A DNA stretch of 64,000 nucleotides, from assembly GCF_000685155.1 (NCBI RefSeq), contig NZ_JMIY01000007.1:443381-507380 (forward strand), given 5' to 3'. The stretch's first letter is position 1. Every line of letters begins with the position of its first letter. The position numbers and the translations under genes were made by a program. This DNA is from Candidatus Methanoperedens nitratireducens (GTDB lineage Archaea; Halobacteriota; Methanosarcinia; Methanosarcinales; Methanoperedenaceae). Shown here one piece after another: positions 14,506 to 24,938 of the stretch. Under the pieces are notes generated by a model. The model worked only from the letters and a program-made list of their open reading frames with translations, did no database searches and was not told the DNA's origin.

Positions 14506-14520
14506 AATGAGGATTGAAAG
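14484..14520 (+). CRISPR. Single CRISPR-repeat-like unit (array relic)
   Basis: These 37 bases start GTTTC and end GGATTGAAAG, and hold the inverted pair AATCCT / AGGATT around TATAAAATG. That is the layout of archaeal CRISPR repeats with a GATTGAAA-type 3' end. I find no second copy in the window, so it is a lone relic joined to the cas1 fragment, not a working array. Confidence 0.45.
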
Positions 14521-14654
14521 TTGTATGTTTGAGAAGTTCTTTCTGCTTTGTCCTTTATCTTCCGGGATCGAAGGGTAAAGAAGATCCATTCGTGAGCGGG
14601 AAGGGATGAATTTACCCCCTGGAATAATAACTATACTCATCCCCGGGGTAGTTT
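14521..14654 (+). other. Sequence after the CRISPR-like unit
   Basis: No ORF or second repeat is found. It includes CCCCGGGG-like short palindromes near the mutS stop (14641-14648). It could contain a last spacer followed by leader remnants, but nothing confirms that. Confidence 0.3.
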
Positions 14655-17300
14655 TCACCCTCCTGCCGTCTTTCTTTTAAGCGCAGAGAGCGTATTGAGG
14701 GCATCCAGCGGCGTCATTTCATCCAGATTGAGGTTTTTCAATTCCTCGATTACAGGTGATTCCTTTGCATTTGTATTTGCATCCCCCGGATCAAAAAGCA
14801 TAAGTTGCGTATATTTTGCTTCTTTTCCTTTGCTGATTGCGCTTCCGTTCTCAACCTCTTTTAATATCTCTTTTGCCCTCTGTATCACCTTTGGCGGTAC
14901 CCCTGCAAGTTTTGCAACATGTATTCCATAACTCCGATCTGTTGCGCCAGGAACTATTTTCCGAAGGAATACAAGATCGCCTCCTTCTTCTTTTACCGCG
15001 ATATGGTAGTTCTTCACACGCCGCAGAACCCCTTCAGTTGCCGTGAGCTGATGATAGTGTGTGGCAAAAAGGGACCGTACACCAGCATTGTCCTTATTAT
15101 GGATGAATTCAACGACTGCTCTGGCTATGCTGTATCCATCGTATGTGCTTGTGCCCCTGCCTATTTCATCAAGAAGGATGAGGCTCCTCGGGGTTGCGTT
15201 GTTCAGGATATTAGCAAGCTCAACCATCTCGATCATGAACGTGCTCTGCCCGCTGGCAAGATCATCAAAAGCCCCCACGCGTGTGAATATCCTGTCAACG
15301 ACTCCAACAGAGGCATACGAGGCAGGCACAAAACTTCCCATCTGCGCCAGGATTATTATCAGGGCAGTCTGCCTCATATAGGTTGATTTTCCTGCCATGT
15401 TAGGGCCTGTTATGAGCAAGAACTGGTGCTCCTGGCAGTCCATTCTGATATCGTTCGGAACAAAACCCGGAGGGACTGATCTCTCAACTACGGGATGCCT
15501 CCCATCGCGGATGAGTATATTGCAATTATCGTTCACCTCAGGCCTGGTATACCTGTTGTTTACAGCAACCTCTGCAAGGTTTGCTATCACATCAAGTTCA
15601 CCTATTGCCTGGGCCGTGGTCTGCAATTCCTTTGATCGGGATGCGATAGATGAGTTGATCTCATTGAAAAGCTCTAACTCAAGTGCCTTTCCTCGCTCAT
15701 CTGCAGAGAGGATCATCACCTCTTTCTCTTTGAGCGCTGGTGTATAGAAGCGCTCACCATTTGCAGTGGTCTGCTTTCTTATATAATCCTGGGGAACCTG
15801 TGAGAGATTTGGCTTTGTGACTTCTATATAGTACCCGAACACGGAATTATAGCCGATCTTGAGGGATTTTATACCTGTACGCTCCCGCTCATGCTGCTGC
15901 ATCTCTGCTATCCAGCCCTTGCCGTGGCTTGATAGTTTTTTAAGTTCATCCAGTTTCTCATTGTATCCCTCTTTAATAATCCCGCCATCACGCAGGCTCA
16001 CAGGTGGATCATCCACTATTGCACGCTCAAGCAGGGCGACTATATCAGTAAAATCTCCGAGCCTCTGGATAATATCCAGCAAGAGACCTGATTTGATATC
16101 GTTCTCTCCTGTGGCTTTTATGATCCGGGGTAATGCAGCCAGGGACAGACTCAGGGCTATAAGATCACGGGCATTTGAGTTACCGTAGACAACCCGCCCG
16201 ATAAGGCGCTCAATGTCGCGGATCTGGGAGAGGTGTGATCTTAGATCATACCGAAGCAGTGTTTTCTTAACAATCTCATCCACCGCATCAAGCCTCTCTG
16301 TTAATAAAATAACAGAGATGAGGGGTTTAAGGAGCATTTTATGCAGCAGTCGTCCTCCCATGGGTGTCTTTGTGTGATCGATCACCTCTAAAAGAGATGA
16401 GCCGTGTGATCTGTCCCGCAAACTGTCTCGCAGATTATTCCGCAGACCCTGTATAATCTCAAGGTTTCGAAGTGTTATCGAATCCAGTACCATGAACTCG
16501 TTCTCAAAATACGTTCTTATTGACTGTATATGGGCAAGGTCTCTCATCTGGGTTGTTCTGGCATACTCAAGAGCAGCGCCCGATGATGAGATGGCAAGGG
16601 GAAGTTTTTCGCAGCCCATGCCCTCAAGCGTCATAACCCCGAAGTGTGCAATAAGGTCCTGATACGCAGTCTTCGGGTCAAAAGCATCGGTATCGAATAT
16701 ATTGAGCGTGGCGCCAAGATCTTTTAAGCGGTCATGGAGTTTTTTATTCTCAAAAAGAGAAGATGGCAGAATGCACTCGGCCGGGCGCATCCTTGCAGCC
16801 TCGCTTATAATCCTGTCATAATCCTGGTTATCTGTGAACTGGGTTGTCAGGAACTCACCCGTGCTCACATCCAGAAACGACAGCCCAAATTCAAGTTCAT
16901 TCCCGGAGATCGACATGAGGTAGTTGTTCGCTTCCCCGGCAATAAGGGATGAATCGATAACAGTCCCCGGCGTGATTACCCTTACCACTCCTCTTTTGAC
17001 TATGCCTTTTGCGTTTTTCGGATCTTCCAGTTGTTCACAGATAGCGACTTTATAGCCTTTTCTGATAAGGCGGGGAAGATATGAGTCCACTGCATGGTAT
17101 GGGATTCCTGCAAGAGGCATATCCACACCCTCCCTGTCCCTGCCTCTTCTTGTGAGTGTTATATCAAGTTCCTTTGCTATGATCCTGGCATCATCGCCGA
17201 AGGATTCATAGAAATCGCCCATCCTGAAGAATATCAGGGCATCTTTATGTTTTTCTTTAGCTTCATAATACTGGCGCATGGCAGGGGTCATCTTGTCCAT
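14655..17300 (-). CDS. mutS: DNA mismatch repair protein MutS
   Basis: An 881-residue MutS. The mismatch-recognition Phe-x-Glu is seen in GDFYESFG (near residues 28-35), the clamp and lever domains follow, and the ATPase has Walker A GPNMAGKSTYMRQ (near 617-629) and Walker B DEIGRGTSTYDG. Length is typical of bacterial MutS1. Patchy presence of MutS in archaea, mostly Methanosarcinales and halophiles, indicates old transfer from bacteria. No mutL is in the window. The gene runs toward the CRISPR relic and starts 36 bases after the patatin gene ends, so they may be co-transcribed. Confidence 0.97.
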   Translation of the reverse strand: MDKMTPAMRQYYEAKEKHKDALIFFRMGDFYESFGDDARIIAKELDITLTRRGRDREGVDMPLAGIPYHAVDSYLPRLIRKGYKVAICEQLEDPKNAKGIVKRGVVRVITPGTVIDSSLIAGEANNYLMSISGNELEFGLSFLDVSTGEFLTTQFTDNQDYDRIISEAARMRPAECILPSSLFENKKLHDRLKDLGATLNIFDTDAFDPKTAYQDLIAHFGVMTLEGMGCEKLPLAISSSGAALEYARTTQMRDLAHIQSIRTYFENEFMVLDSITLRNLEIIQGLRNNLRDSLRDRSHGSSLLEVIDHTKTPMGGRLLHKMLLKPLISVILLTERLDAVDEIVKKTLLRYDLRSHLSQIRDIERLIGRVVYGNSNARDLIALSLSLAALPRIIKATGENDIKSGLLLDIIQRLGDFTDIVALLERAIVDDPPVSLRDGGIIKEGYNEKLDELKKLSSHGKGWIAEMQQHERERTGIKSLKIGYNSVFGYYIEVTKPNLSQVPQDYIRKQTTANGERFYTPALKEKEVMILSADERGKALELELFNEINSSIASRSKELQTTAQAIGELDVIANLAEVAVNNRYTRPEVNDNCNILIRDGRHPVVERSVPPGFVPNDIRMDCQEHQFLLITGPNMAGKSTYMRQTALIIILAQMGSFVPASYASVGVVDRIFTRVGAFDDLASGQSTFMIEMVELANILNNATPRSLILLDEIGRGTSTYDGYSIARAVVEFIHNKDNAGVRSLFATHYHQLTATEGVLRRVKNYHIAVKEEGGDLVFLRKIVPGATDRSYGIHVAKLAGVPPKVIQRAKEILKEVENGSAISKGKEAKYTQLMLFDPGDANTNAKESPVIEELKNLNLDEMTPLDALNTLSALKRKTAGG

Positions 17301-17336
17301 GCCGGGTTTCTCTGCATTTGAACGTGATATACATTT

Positions 17337-18557
17337 CTATGGCAAAAGCTCCTTATCGATCCACCATGTCTCAACATCGGGCGGAGTGGCAGTAGCACCT
17401 CCCAGTTGCTGGCGCTCATTGACCAGCGCCTTAAGATCCCGCTTCAGTTTGCGGACATCGCGCGGGTAACCAGGATCTGGCCAGGATGCCTTCTCACCGG
17501 GTTTTTGTTTGCCCCTGGTCGGGTGCTCTATATCCCATATCTTCAGCCGCAGCCGGATAATCTCATCAGAGATCCTTTTCAGATTCTCTACCTTCTTAGG
17601 ATCGCTCCCCCCCTCTACAATGTCGAAAGCCCGCATATAACCGTACGCCATACTTATCGATATCAGACCCGGATCGACGGTAAGGATACCGTGGACATCA
17701 AGAGCAGGCTGGATCAACTTCATATCTATCCCCCACCCGCGGGGCGGATTCGCTTCTTTTTGCTGGAGTTCATCGAACATGATATCTCTAATGGCACGGG
17801 ATGTAATATCCATCATGTTGCTACCATCGAATGATGGTGCAGGTTCACCCCCTGGCTTTGAGCAGGCGATGGCATAGACCTGTGTAGCTCCAAGATCAAC
17901 GGCAGCCTGAACAGGGAGCATCTCTCTTGTGCCCGCATCGACATAGTTTTCAGTATGCAGTTTAACCGGGGGGAATATAGAAGGGATTGCGGATGAGGCG
18001 AGAGCAGCATCGATCAGATCGACCGGTTGATCAGAGTTCCCGGAGAAGTACCCGGATTCGGTGATATATCGTAGCTTGCCGGTCTCAAGGCTCACCACTG
18101 CTATGCGCAGCCTGATATCCGACCTGTGCACCTTTTCAGGATCAAGCATGGCACGCAGTTTTGCTGCAATGGGTGAGGGGTTGAAGAAGGATTTTACCTG
18201 CCGGGATTTATAGACCATATCGTTTAGCCTTGCTAGCTCAATCCCAAAATTAAGTGTATCGCGGATAAGCATGGGGGGAAACAGTGTATACATTAATACA
18301 GGGGGGAACAGCATATGTTTTACAATCTTAAGCCAGGGCTCTTCCAGGTACACATCATCGTTATTTTTAAAACTCTGCCATAAGTTCACCAGTTTTTCTA
18401 TACTGCCTTCACCTTCAGCAAGCAGTAATCCATTGATCCCTCCAATAGAGCTACCGCAGATAATGTTCGGGCGAACTCCACTGCTGTACAGGTATTGTAG
18501 AGCCCCAGCCTGGAAATCACCCCGTGTCCCACCGGCACCAAGTACGATCGCTATAAT
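17337..18557 (-). CDS. Patatin-like phospholipase, non-AUG start
   Basis: The open frame extends well upstream of the GTG at 18389 and only the longer form has the active site: GAGGTRGDFQAG (oxyanion loop) and GSSIGG (nucleophile Ser) lie before it, and VDAGTREMLP (catalytic Asp; DAG instead of DGG) after. No ATG or GTG is available at the right place. AAGGGGG at 18565-18571 is seven bases from an ATT at 18557, so I set the start there (about 406 residues). A mutated ATG is the alternative. The C-terminal part has a charged coiled segment (DVRKLKRDLKALVNERQQLG). Confidence 0.8.
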   Translation of the reverse strand: MIAIVLGAGGTRGDFQAGALQYLYSSGVRPNIICGSSIGGINGLLLAEGEGSIEKLVNLWQSFKNNDDVYLEEPWLKIVKHMLFPPVLMYTLFPPMLIRDTLNFGIELARLNDMVYKSRQVKSFFNPSPIAAKLRAMLDPEKVHRSDIRLRIAVVSLETGKLRYITESGYFSGNSDQPVDLIDAALASSAIPSIFPPVKLHTENYVDAGTREMLPVQAAVDLGATQVYAIACSKPGGEPAPSFDGSNMMDITSRAIRDIMFDELQQKEANPPRGWGIDMKLIQPALDVHGILTVDPGLISISMAYGYMRAFDIVEGGSDPKKVENLKRISDEIIRLRLKIWDIEHPTRGKQKPGEKASWPDPGYPRDVRKLKRDLKALVNERQQLGGATATPPDVETWWIDKELLP

Positions 18558-18682
18558 AATAATACCCCCTTACTTCAACTCTATGATTATTCATTACCTC
18601 CAATCTTATTTAAGAATTATGCCATTGAGGAGACCATCCAATAATTAGATGGGATATTGGATGGGTTCGCCATTGAGGATAC

Positions 18683-18718
18683 TTTTTTATATCCATCTGG
18701 TCTTTAAATACATCAGAG
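18683..18718 (+). promoter_or_regulatory. Probable aglB promoter
   Basis: TTTTTTATATCC at about 18683-18694 sits about 25 bases upstream of the first ATG at 18719. There is no ribosome binding site, so a leaderless mRNA is likely. Confidence 0.4.
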
Positions 18719-21046
18719 ATGCAGTACATGAGTATACAACTGTTTACAGAGAAAAATAAAATCAAATTATTGCTACCGATACTGCTTCTGGCTCTGGTTG
18801 TTAGAGTATCTGTTTTTCCTGATGTGTTTTCTAACGGGAGTATAACATTTCTTGGTGCTGATACGTACTACCATGCACGGCGTATCTTATTCACAGTTTC
18901 ACATTTCCCGGATGCTCTTGCTTTTGATTCATACATTGATTTCCCGTATGGGGCAAAGATTGGCTGGATGCCACTGTATGACCAGTTTATTGCATTGATC
19001 GCGCTCATAGCAGGGCTTGGTAAGCCCTCGCTATACACAATAGAAGCAACAACAGCAGCAGTTCCGCCCGTGCTTGGAGTACTGACGGTGCTGCTTGTGT
19101 TTTTTACTGCAGAGAAGCTCTTTGATTGGCGTGTGGGGATTGTGAGCGCAGGGATTTTTGCAATAACCCCTGCCCATGTATATGTCTCACTTCTTGGATA
19201 TGCGGATCACCATGTTGCTGAGACCCTTCTCTCTACTGCTGCTTATCTTTTCTTCATTATTGCAATGAAGCGATTGCAGAAAGAAAATGCATCCCCTGGT
19301 ATGGTGAATTTTAAAAATACGCTATTCCCTGTACTTACAGGTATTGCTCTGGCGCTTTCAATATTCACATGGAACGGTGCACCTATCTTTGTTGGACTTA
19401 TCGGGGTGTTCATCATTGTTCAATTTATAATCGACCGCTGGTCAGGTCGTAATTCCGATTACCTTGTTATGGCAGGAGGTATGGCATTTCTTGTCTCGTT
19501 ATTGATTATCGCGCCTGTTGCCGTAACCGGGGGTATGGGGTTTGAGACCAATTCTTATTTACCCTCCCTGTTCCATGCCGGGTTTCTGGCAGCGTTTTTT
19601 TTCCTGTGCGTGATACTTGCATTAATGCAGAAGATACGATTTAAACAATGGTGGTATCACCCATTGGTATTGATTGTTATATTTACAGCAGCATTATACT
19701 CACTTGAGTCTCTTTTCCCACAGCTCTATCAGTCTGCAACCGATGGGATAATGTATCTCTTTGGCGGCGGGATACTTGCTACAATACAGGAGGCGGTTCC
19801 ATTATTTATCGATCCTGGCACCGGATTCACTCTGATTAATGTATGGAATGCATTTACACTCAGCTTTTTCATAGCGTTATTATCTTTTATAATCTTCATT
19901 AATAAAGAGGTGAGGAAAAAGTATGCTTCTGAAGCCGTATTTTTAGTCACATGGACTCTGATCGTACTGGTGCTTACGGTTCTTCAGAGGCGTTTTATTT
20001 ACCTGCTCGCTGTAAATATTGCAATATTCTCAGGATATTTTATCATCACTGTACTAAAATCATTCTCACCAGAGCCTGAAAAAACAGTAGTTAACAAAAA
20101 AAAGCGAAAGCGCCAGAGAACATCTGATTCTACATCCAGTACATGGGTAAGTACCGGTCTATTCCTGTTCCTGATTGCTCTTCTTTCAATCCCGAACATC
20201 ATTATCATAAAATCGATGGCAACTGAGAACATCCCTGCACCCGACCCTGATCTGCAGGAATCGTTTAAATGGTTGAGGGATAACACCCCCCCTACCAGTT
20301 ATTATGAAGACCCTGATAGACCTGCAGGGTATGGCATTATGAGCTGGTGGGATTACGGCAACTGGATACTATATTTCTCACAGCGTCCTGTTGTGGCTAA
20401 TAATTTTCAGACCGGGGTTGAGGATTCAGCACGCTTTTTGATAGAACATGATGAAAAAAAAGCAAATGAGATACTCAATATGAGGAAGGTTCGTTTTGTT
20501 GTTACCGATGCCCAGATGCTTAAACTCAAATTCAGATCTATTGCGGCTATGGCTGGCAGGAATCCGAATGATTATTATGGAGCAAGGGAGCCTTCTGAAG
20601 CCGTCCTGCGCAGTGTTAATGATGAAAATAATTATTTCTTCTCTACGATGCTGTCAAGGCTTCATGTTTTTGACGGTGATGGGTTAAGCAATTATCGCCT
20701 GGTCTATGAATCCAGGACTACTGCTATCAGAAGTCCGGATATCAAGTACGTTAAAATTTTTGAGTATGTCCAGGGAGCTACCATATCAGGAAAAACCTCT
20801 ACTGATGGGGATATTAAAATTACCCTGAATATCTTAACTGATCAGGGCAGAACATTCACATATACCCGGCAGGTAGCCGCAAAGGATGGAGAGTATGAGA
20901 TTAAAGTTCCCTATTCTACTGTAGGAAACAAATATGGAACCAGGCCCATGAATAATTATACTATTCAAAATGCCAATGTATCTAAGATCATCTCAGTAAG
21001 TGAAGAGGATGTAATTGAGGGAAGAGAACTTCAGGTGGATCTCTGA
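18719..21046 (+). CDS. aglB: Dolichyl-phosphooligosaccharide-protein glycotransferase AglB (STT3)
   Basis: A 775-residue membrane enzyme that moves lipid-linked glycan to Asn-x-Ser/Thr sites of surface proteins. About 13 hydrophobic segments fill the first 500 residues, with the acidic GADTYYHARR motif near residue 44. The catalytic signature WWDYGNW is near 544, and the remainder is an extracytoplasmic globular domain. It would glycosylate pilins and S-layer proteins such as those encoded at 31.5-33.8 kb. Length is somewhat below Methanosarcina AglB. A second ATG at 18728 is possible as start. Confidence 0.95.
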   Translation: MQYMSIQLFTEKNKIKLLLPILLLALVVRVSVFPDVFSNGSITFLGADTYYHARRILFTVSHFPDALAFDSYIDFPYGAKIGWMPLYDQFIALIALIAGLGKPSLYTIEATTAAVPPVLGVLTVLLVFFTAEKLFDWRVGIVSAGIFAITPAHVYVSLLGYADHHVAETLLSTAAYLFFIIAMKRLQKENASPGMVNFKNTLFPVLTGIALALSIFTWNGAPIFVGLIGVFIIVQFIIDRWSGRNSDYLVMAGGMAFLVSLLIIAPVAVTGGMGFETNSYLPSLFHAGFLAAFFFLCVILALMQKIRFKQWWYHPLVLIVIFTAALYSLESLFPQLYQSATDGIMYLFGGGILATIQEAVPLFIDPGTGFTLINVWNAFTLSFFIALLSFIIFINKEVRKKYASEAVFLVTWTLIVLVLTVLQRRFIYLLAVNIAIFSGYFIITVLKSFSPEPEKTVVNKKKRKRQRTSDSTSSTWVSTGLFLFLIALLSIPNIIIIKSMATENIPAPDPDLQESFKWLRDNTPPTSYYEDPDRPAGYGIMSWWDYGNWILYFSQRPVVANNFQTGVEDSARFLIEHDEKKANEILNMRKVRFVVTDAQMLKLKFRSIAAMAGRNPNDYYGAREPSEAVLRSVNDENNYFFSTMLSRLHVFDGDGLSNYRLVYESRTTAIRSPDIKYVKIFEYVQGATISGKTSTDGDIKITLNILTDQGRTFTYTRQVAAKDGEYEIKVPYSTVGNKYGTRPMNNYTIQNANVSKIISVSEEDVIEGRELQVDL

Positions 21047-21124
21047 AAGGGGAAAGGTAAGGGGAAAGGTTTATGAGCAAATGGGCTCATTGTGGAGCAG
21101 ACAAACTCACTGGAGGATAATTAC

Positions 21125-21301
21125 ATGGGAAAGACAGGCACAACGAAATGGGGCCGAATAAAACACAGAAAAGGACAGATAATAATGGTCCCGCAATCTG
21201 AGCTTGATTACAAACGCTCCGGCCCGGCACAGCGATATACATCTTCAGGTGCAAAGCGCAGGAAGATAGCGCGCTCACCTAAAGCTGTTGTCAAGGCATA
21301 A
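21125..21301 (+). CDS. DUF5350-like small basic protein
   Basis: A 58-residue, strongly basic protein (MGKTGTTKWGRIKHRKGQ..., then RSGPAQRYTSSGAKRRKIA). It looks like the small conserved methanogen family DUF5350, which I recall from pattern only. GGAGG about eight bases before the ATG at 21125 fixes the start. The composition suggests nucleic-acid binding. It lies 78 bases after aglB; the gap has two copies of GGGGAAAGGT. Confidence 0.6.
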   Translation: MGKTGTTKWGRIKHRKGQIIMVPQSELDYKRSGPAQRYTSSGAKRRKIARSPKAVVKA

Positions 21302-21446
21302 ATTTTTCATATTGGATAGACTGCCTCTGGCATCTATCTATTTTCAGCTTCTTTTTGAGTGGTTATGTTGTATCTCAGTTAATTATATGACTGATAAAAA
21401 CAGAGTTGGGGGCAAGCGGTTCTAGAAAACTGCTATATAAAACGAT

Positions 21447-22445
21447 ATGGTTAAATTAGAACTTATAGATCAGGAAATAATACTCAGGCAGACACGACCC
21501 CATCCACTGGCCTTCTATCATCTGTATGCCATCTGGCTATATTTAATAGCTGTAGGTCTTTTATTTATTCTATATTTTGATAATTTCATGAATAGTTTTA
21601 TTTCCATCCCCATCTTCGAAGGATCTAACCTGATAGTTAATGAGAATCCAAATTTTTACCAGGCCCTCTGGCTTTTCATCTTACTTATACCCTCAGTAAA
21701 GTCCAGATCTATTTTAGCATACGGGGGATACTTACTGGGTATGTACCTTGTTTCATTGCCCCTTCTTGGCAAAATAGTAGGCGAAACAGTAGAAAGCACG
21801 GTCACTCAATCATTATTCCAGGGTATCATAGTAGAGTATGAGCCAGGCCAGAAGCTTTATTTATTTGTGTGGCTGCTGTTGATAATTATACCCGGGATTA
21901 TTATAGCCCTGACAAGGATAAGCTTAAGATGGCTTTCTCTCTTCATAGCAATCGGATCAACCATAATATTACTGAGATATGCATACTCCCTGAGTACTTA
22001 CCAGATTAATCTTCTATTGATCGCAACAGGTTTCATTGGAGTAACAGGGACTGAGATCTGGCGCAGATCCCACAGGTACCATATAACCAATTTCAGGATA
22101 GTAACAGAGGTAATGGGCAAGAAAAGGGTAGTATTCTATAGCAAGATATCTGATCTGATTATGGAGACAAACCTGCTTGGAAGAATCTTCAGGTTCGGAT
22201 CTATAACACCACTCACAGGCTCTGGAATGGGTGTAGGAATGGATATAGCCCTGGCAGGAGCAGGGATGAGCAAGAACGCAGGAGGCAAATCTGTAGGGAT
22301 AGGTTTTGGAGGGGGTAAAACAATCTCGACACCAAGGTCGCGCTCATCATATATCCTGTTCGGAATCCCTGATCAGAAGAAGGAATATACAAGGATAATA
22401 GAACTGATCCACAGAAACATATTTTATAAAGAAGGTTCATGTTAG
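21447..22445 (+). CDS. Membrane protein with PH-like domain (bPH2/DUF304 type)
   Basis: A 332-residue protein with about six hydrophobic helices (residues 25-210) followed by a pleckstrin-like domain: RSHRYHITNFRIVTEVMG, then KISDLIMETNLLGRIFRFG. A glycine-rich loop (TGSGMGVGMDIALAGAGMS) interrupts the domain. It starts without a clear ribosome binding site and ends six bases before metG, so they are probably co-transcribed. Function unknown; related proteins are archaeal membrane proteins of unassigned role. Confidence 0.7.
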   Translation: MVKLELIDQEIILRQTRPHPLAFYHLYAIWLYLIAVGLLFILYFDNFMNSFISIPIFEGSNLIVNENPNFYQALWLFILLIPSVKSRSILAYGGYLLGMYLVSLPLLGKIVGETVESTVTQSLFQGIIVEYEPGQKLYLFVWLLLIIIPGIIIALTRISLRWLSLFIAIGSTIILLRYAYSLSTYQINLLLIATGFIGVTGTEIWRRSHRYHITNFRIVTEVMGKKRVVFYSKISDLIMETNLLGRIFRFGSITPLTGSGMGVGMDIALAGAGMSKNAGGKSVGIGFGGGKTISTPRSRSSYILFGIPDQKKEYTRIIELIHRNIFYKEGSC

Positions 22446-22451
22446 AAACCC

Positions 22452-24467
22452 ATGTCCAATTTTCCATCAAAAGAACCAGTACTTGTAACCTGCGGCCTTC
22501 CATATGCCAACGGCAGGTGTCATATAGGGCACTTGCGTACCTATATACCTGCTGATATCTTTGTCAGGGCTCTCAGGAAACAGTGCCAGGAGGCTGTATT
22601 TATCTGTGGATCTGATGCCCATGGAACCCCCATCGTTGTGAACGCGGAGGAACTTGGTATCACTCCCGGGGAACTTATCAGTACTTACCATAAGCATTTT
22701 GACAATATCTTCAAGATGATGGAAGTGGAATTCAATTTCTTTGGTAACACGGATTCACCCACAAACCATGCAAGAACTACCAGCATCGTTGAATCCTTGA
22801 TCGATGCCGGGTATGTGTATCCCCAGGTCATCAAACTGGCCTACTGTCCATATGATAAGCGGTTCCTTCCTGATAGGTACGTGGAAGGCATCTGCCCTTA
22901 TTGCGGTGCACTTGCGCGCGGTGATGAATGCGACCTTGGATGCGGGAGGCATCTTGAACCTGGCGAGATCAGGAATGCAAGATGTAAGATCTGCGGGAAC
23001 CCTGCCGAGTACAGGGAGCAGGAACATTTCTTTTTCAGGCTTTCTGCTTTTAGCGGATTTCTCTCAAAGTACCTTGAGACGCTCAGGGGAACGCCCAATG
23101 CCATAAACTATGCAAAGGAATGGGTCCGTGAACTGAAGGACTGGTGCATCACAAGGAACCTTGAATGGGGCGTGCGGTTCCCGGATCATGAGGACCTGGT
23201 TGTGTATGTCTGGGTGGATGCGCCCATAGGTTACATCTCATTCACAGAGGAATGGGCAAATACTACTGGCAATGACTGGGAGAGGTACTGGAAGGGGGAT
23301 TCACGCATTATTCATTTCATTGGCGAGGACATTACATACCATCACTGCATCTTCTGGCCTGCGATGCTAAAAGGCGCAGGCTACACCCTGCCCTGGGCGG
23401 TTGTTGCATCCGGCATGCTGAAGATAGAGGATAAGAAGTTCTCAAAGAGCAGGGGCTATGTGGTATGGGTGGATGAGGATTACCTTAATCATGGTTTCCA
23501 TCCTGATCTTTTGAGGTATTATATTGCAAGTTATACCTCCCACACAAAGGAGCTGAACTTCTCATGGAAGATCTTTCAGGATAAGGTAAATAACGAGCTT
23601 GTGGCTGCATTCGGAAATTTCCTGCACAGGACGCTGCATTTTGCCTACAAGAACTTTGGAGGGATTCCTGAGGGTGAGGTTGATAAAGAGATATTTGATA
23701 AGATCAGGTCGACCACAGACAGCGTAGTATCGGCACTGGATGAATATGAGTTCAAGAAGGCTGCTGATGATATTATGGAGCTTGCCCAGTACGGAAATGC
23801 GTATTTCCAGTCACATGAGCCATGGCAGTTGATTAAAAAAGATAAAGAAGCATGCGGGCATGTTTTGAAGAACAGCCTTCAGATTGCAAAAGCGCTTGTA
23901 CTGCTGTTTGAGCCTGTACTTCCAGGGAAGATGGAGAAGGCATGGAAGCAGCTATCTCTTCCAGGGGATATCCATGCCCTGAGGTTCGATGAGGCGCTGG
24001 TTGAGATCCCCTCTCAAAAGCTTGAGGCTCCAGAAATACTGTTCTCAAAAATAGAGGATAAGAAGATCAAGGAGATGGAATCTATCCTTGATAGGAGGAT
24101 AAAGGTGGCAATATCAAAAGAGAAAAAACAAGAGATTGAGGCTGAGAAGCCGGCTATAACATTTGAAGAGTTCCAGAAACTGGATATCAGGATCGGCACC
24201 GTGCTTGCGGCTGAGAATATCCCCGGTTCTGATAAATTATTGAAGCTTGAGGTCGATATCGGGGAGAAGCGCCAGGTTGTTGCAGGGATTGCGAAATCCC
24301 ATAAGCCGGATCAACTTGTGGGATGCCAGGTTGTGGTGCTTGCAAATATGAAACCTGCCAGGCTTTTCGGTGTTGAGTCAAGAGGAATGATACTTGCCGC
24401 AGATGGCGATGGCACAGTGCTCTTATTGCCAGAGAAAAAGATTAAGGAAGGTACGAAGGTGAGATAG
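22452..24467 (+). CDS. metG: Methionine-tRNA ligase
   Basis: A 671-residue methionyl-tRNA synthetase. The class I motif HIGH is at about residue 20-23, KFSKS (the KMSKS loop) near 329-333, and two zinc knuckles are visible at CPYCG...CDLGCG and CKICG. A C-terminal tRNA-binding (EMAP/Trbp111-like) domain begins near [12 protein letters not shown] (about 574), fused rather than separate. All expected motifs are intact. It follows the PH-domain gene with a six-base gap. Confidence 0.97.
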   Translation: MSNFPSKEPVLVTCGLPYANGRCHIGHLRTYIPADIFVRALRKQCQEAVFICGSDAHGTPIVVNAEELGITPGELISTYHKHFDNIFKMMEVEFNFFGNTDSPTNHARTTSIVESLIDAGYVYPQVIKLAYCPYDKRFLPDRYVEGICPYCGALARGDECDLGCGRHLEPGEIRNARCKICGNPAEYREQEHFFFRLSAFSGFLSKYLETLRGTPNAINYAKEWVRELKDWCITRNLEWGVRFPDHEDLVVYVWVDAPIGYISFTEEWANTTGNDWERYWKGDSRIIHFIGEDITYHHCIFWPAMLKGAGYTLPWAVVASGMLKIEDKKFSKSRGYVVWVDEDYLNHGFHPDLLRYYIASYTSHTKELNFSWKIFQDKVNNELVAAFGNFLHRTLHFAYKNFGGIPEGEVDKEIFDKIRSTTDSVVSALDEYEFKKAADDIMELAQYGNAYFQSHEPWQLIKKDKEACGHVLKNSLQIAKALVLLFEPVLPGKMEKAWKQLSLPGDIHALRFDEALVEIPSQKLEAPEILFSKIEDKKIKEMESILDRRIKVAISKEKKQEIEAEKPAITFEEFQKLDIRIGTVLAAENIPGSDKLLKLEVDIGEKRQVVAGIAKSHKPDQLVGCQVVVLANMKPARLFGVESRGMILAADGDGTVLLLPEKKIKEGTKVR

Positions 24468-24938
24468 GCAAGCGCAAGCTGATTCCAATAAAAGCAGGGG
24501 CAATACGGAAACATCGGAGGGGATGGATGCGATGCCGAACTGCCCCCAGAGGCTATATAATTCTCTATACTTATAAATATTTCCTACTATTTGAGCCCGT
24601 CCATCAATTCCCAATAAATAAAAGCTCTTAATATAGAGCCTACAGAATACATCAGAAAGATCAGAGTAAAAGGTGAATTCTATTGAAACTAATTCTCGAC
24701 TCCGATGTTCTGGTTCATGCTCTTCGCTTCCCGAAGGAAGAAACATTGCCTGAGCAAATATCTGATATCTCAAATGGTTTAAGTCCAAAATGATGCTACG
24801 CATAGAGAATATGATATTAACCGGTTTTAAGATTTATAGTTATACGCCGAACTGGAATGAACTCAAAACGAACTTTTTCAGGAGTTCGTATCAGTTGCCT
24901 TAGTATCCTGTGACAATACTATACATTTTGAGATGTTA
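24468..24938 (+). other. Gene-free stretch with toxin-antitoxin debris
   Basis: It contains a 252-bp shortened duplicate of the 30.0-30.3 kb PIN module (24631-24882) and a GAACT-rich inverted repeat near 24856-24898. No intact gene is seen. An AT-rich TATA-like stretch lies at about 24555-24580. Confidence 0.5.
24631..24882 (+). pseudogene. PIN toxin relic, shortened duplicate of 30.0-30.3 kb
   Basis: The end of an antitoxin (YIRKIRVKGEFY-like) and the start of a PIN toxin (KLILDSDVLVHALRFPKEET) are recognisable, then about 90 bases present in the 30-kb copy are missing. Outside the gap the two copies differ at only a few positions. The duplicate ends in the same GAATGAACTCAAAACGAACT string. 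It cannot encode a working toxin. Confidence 0.75.
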
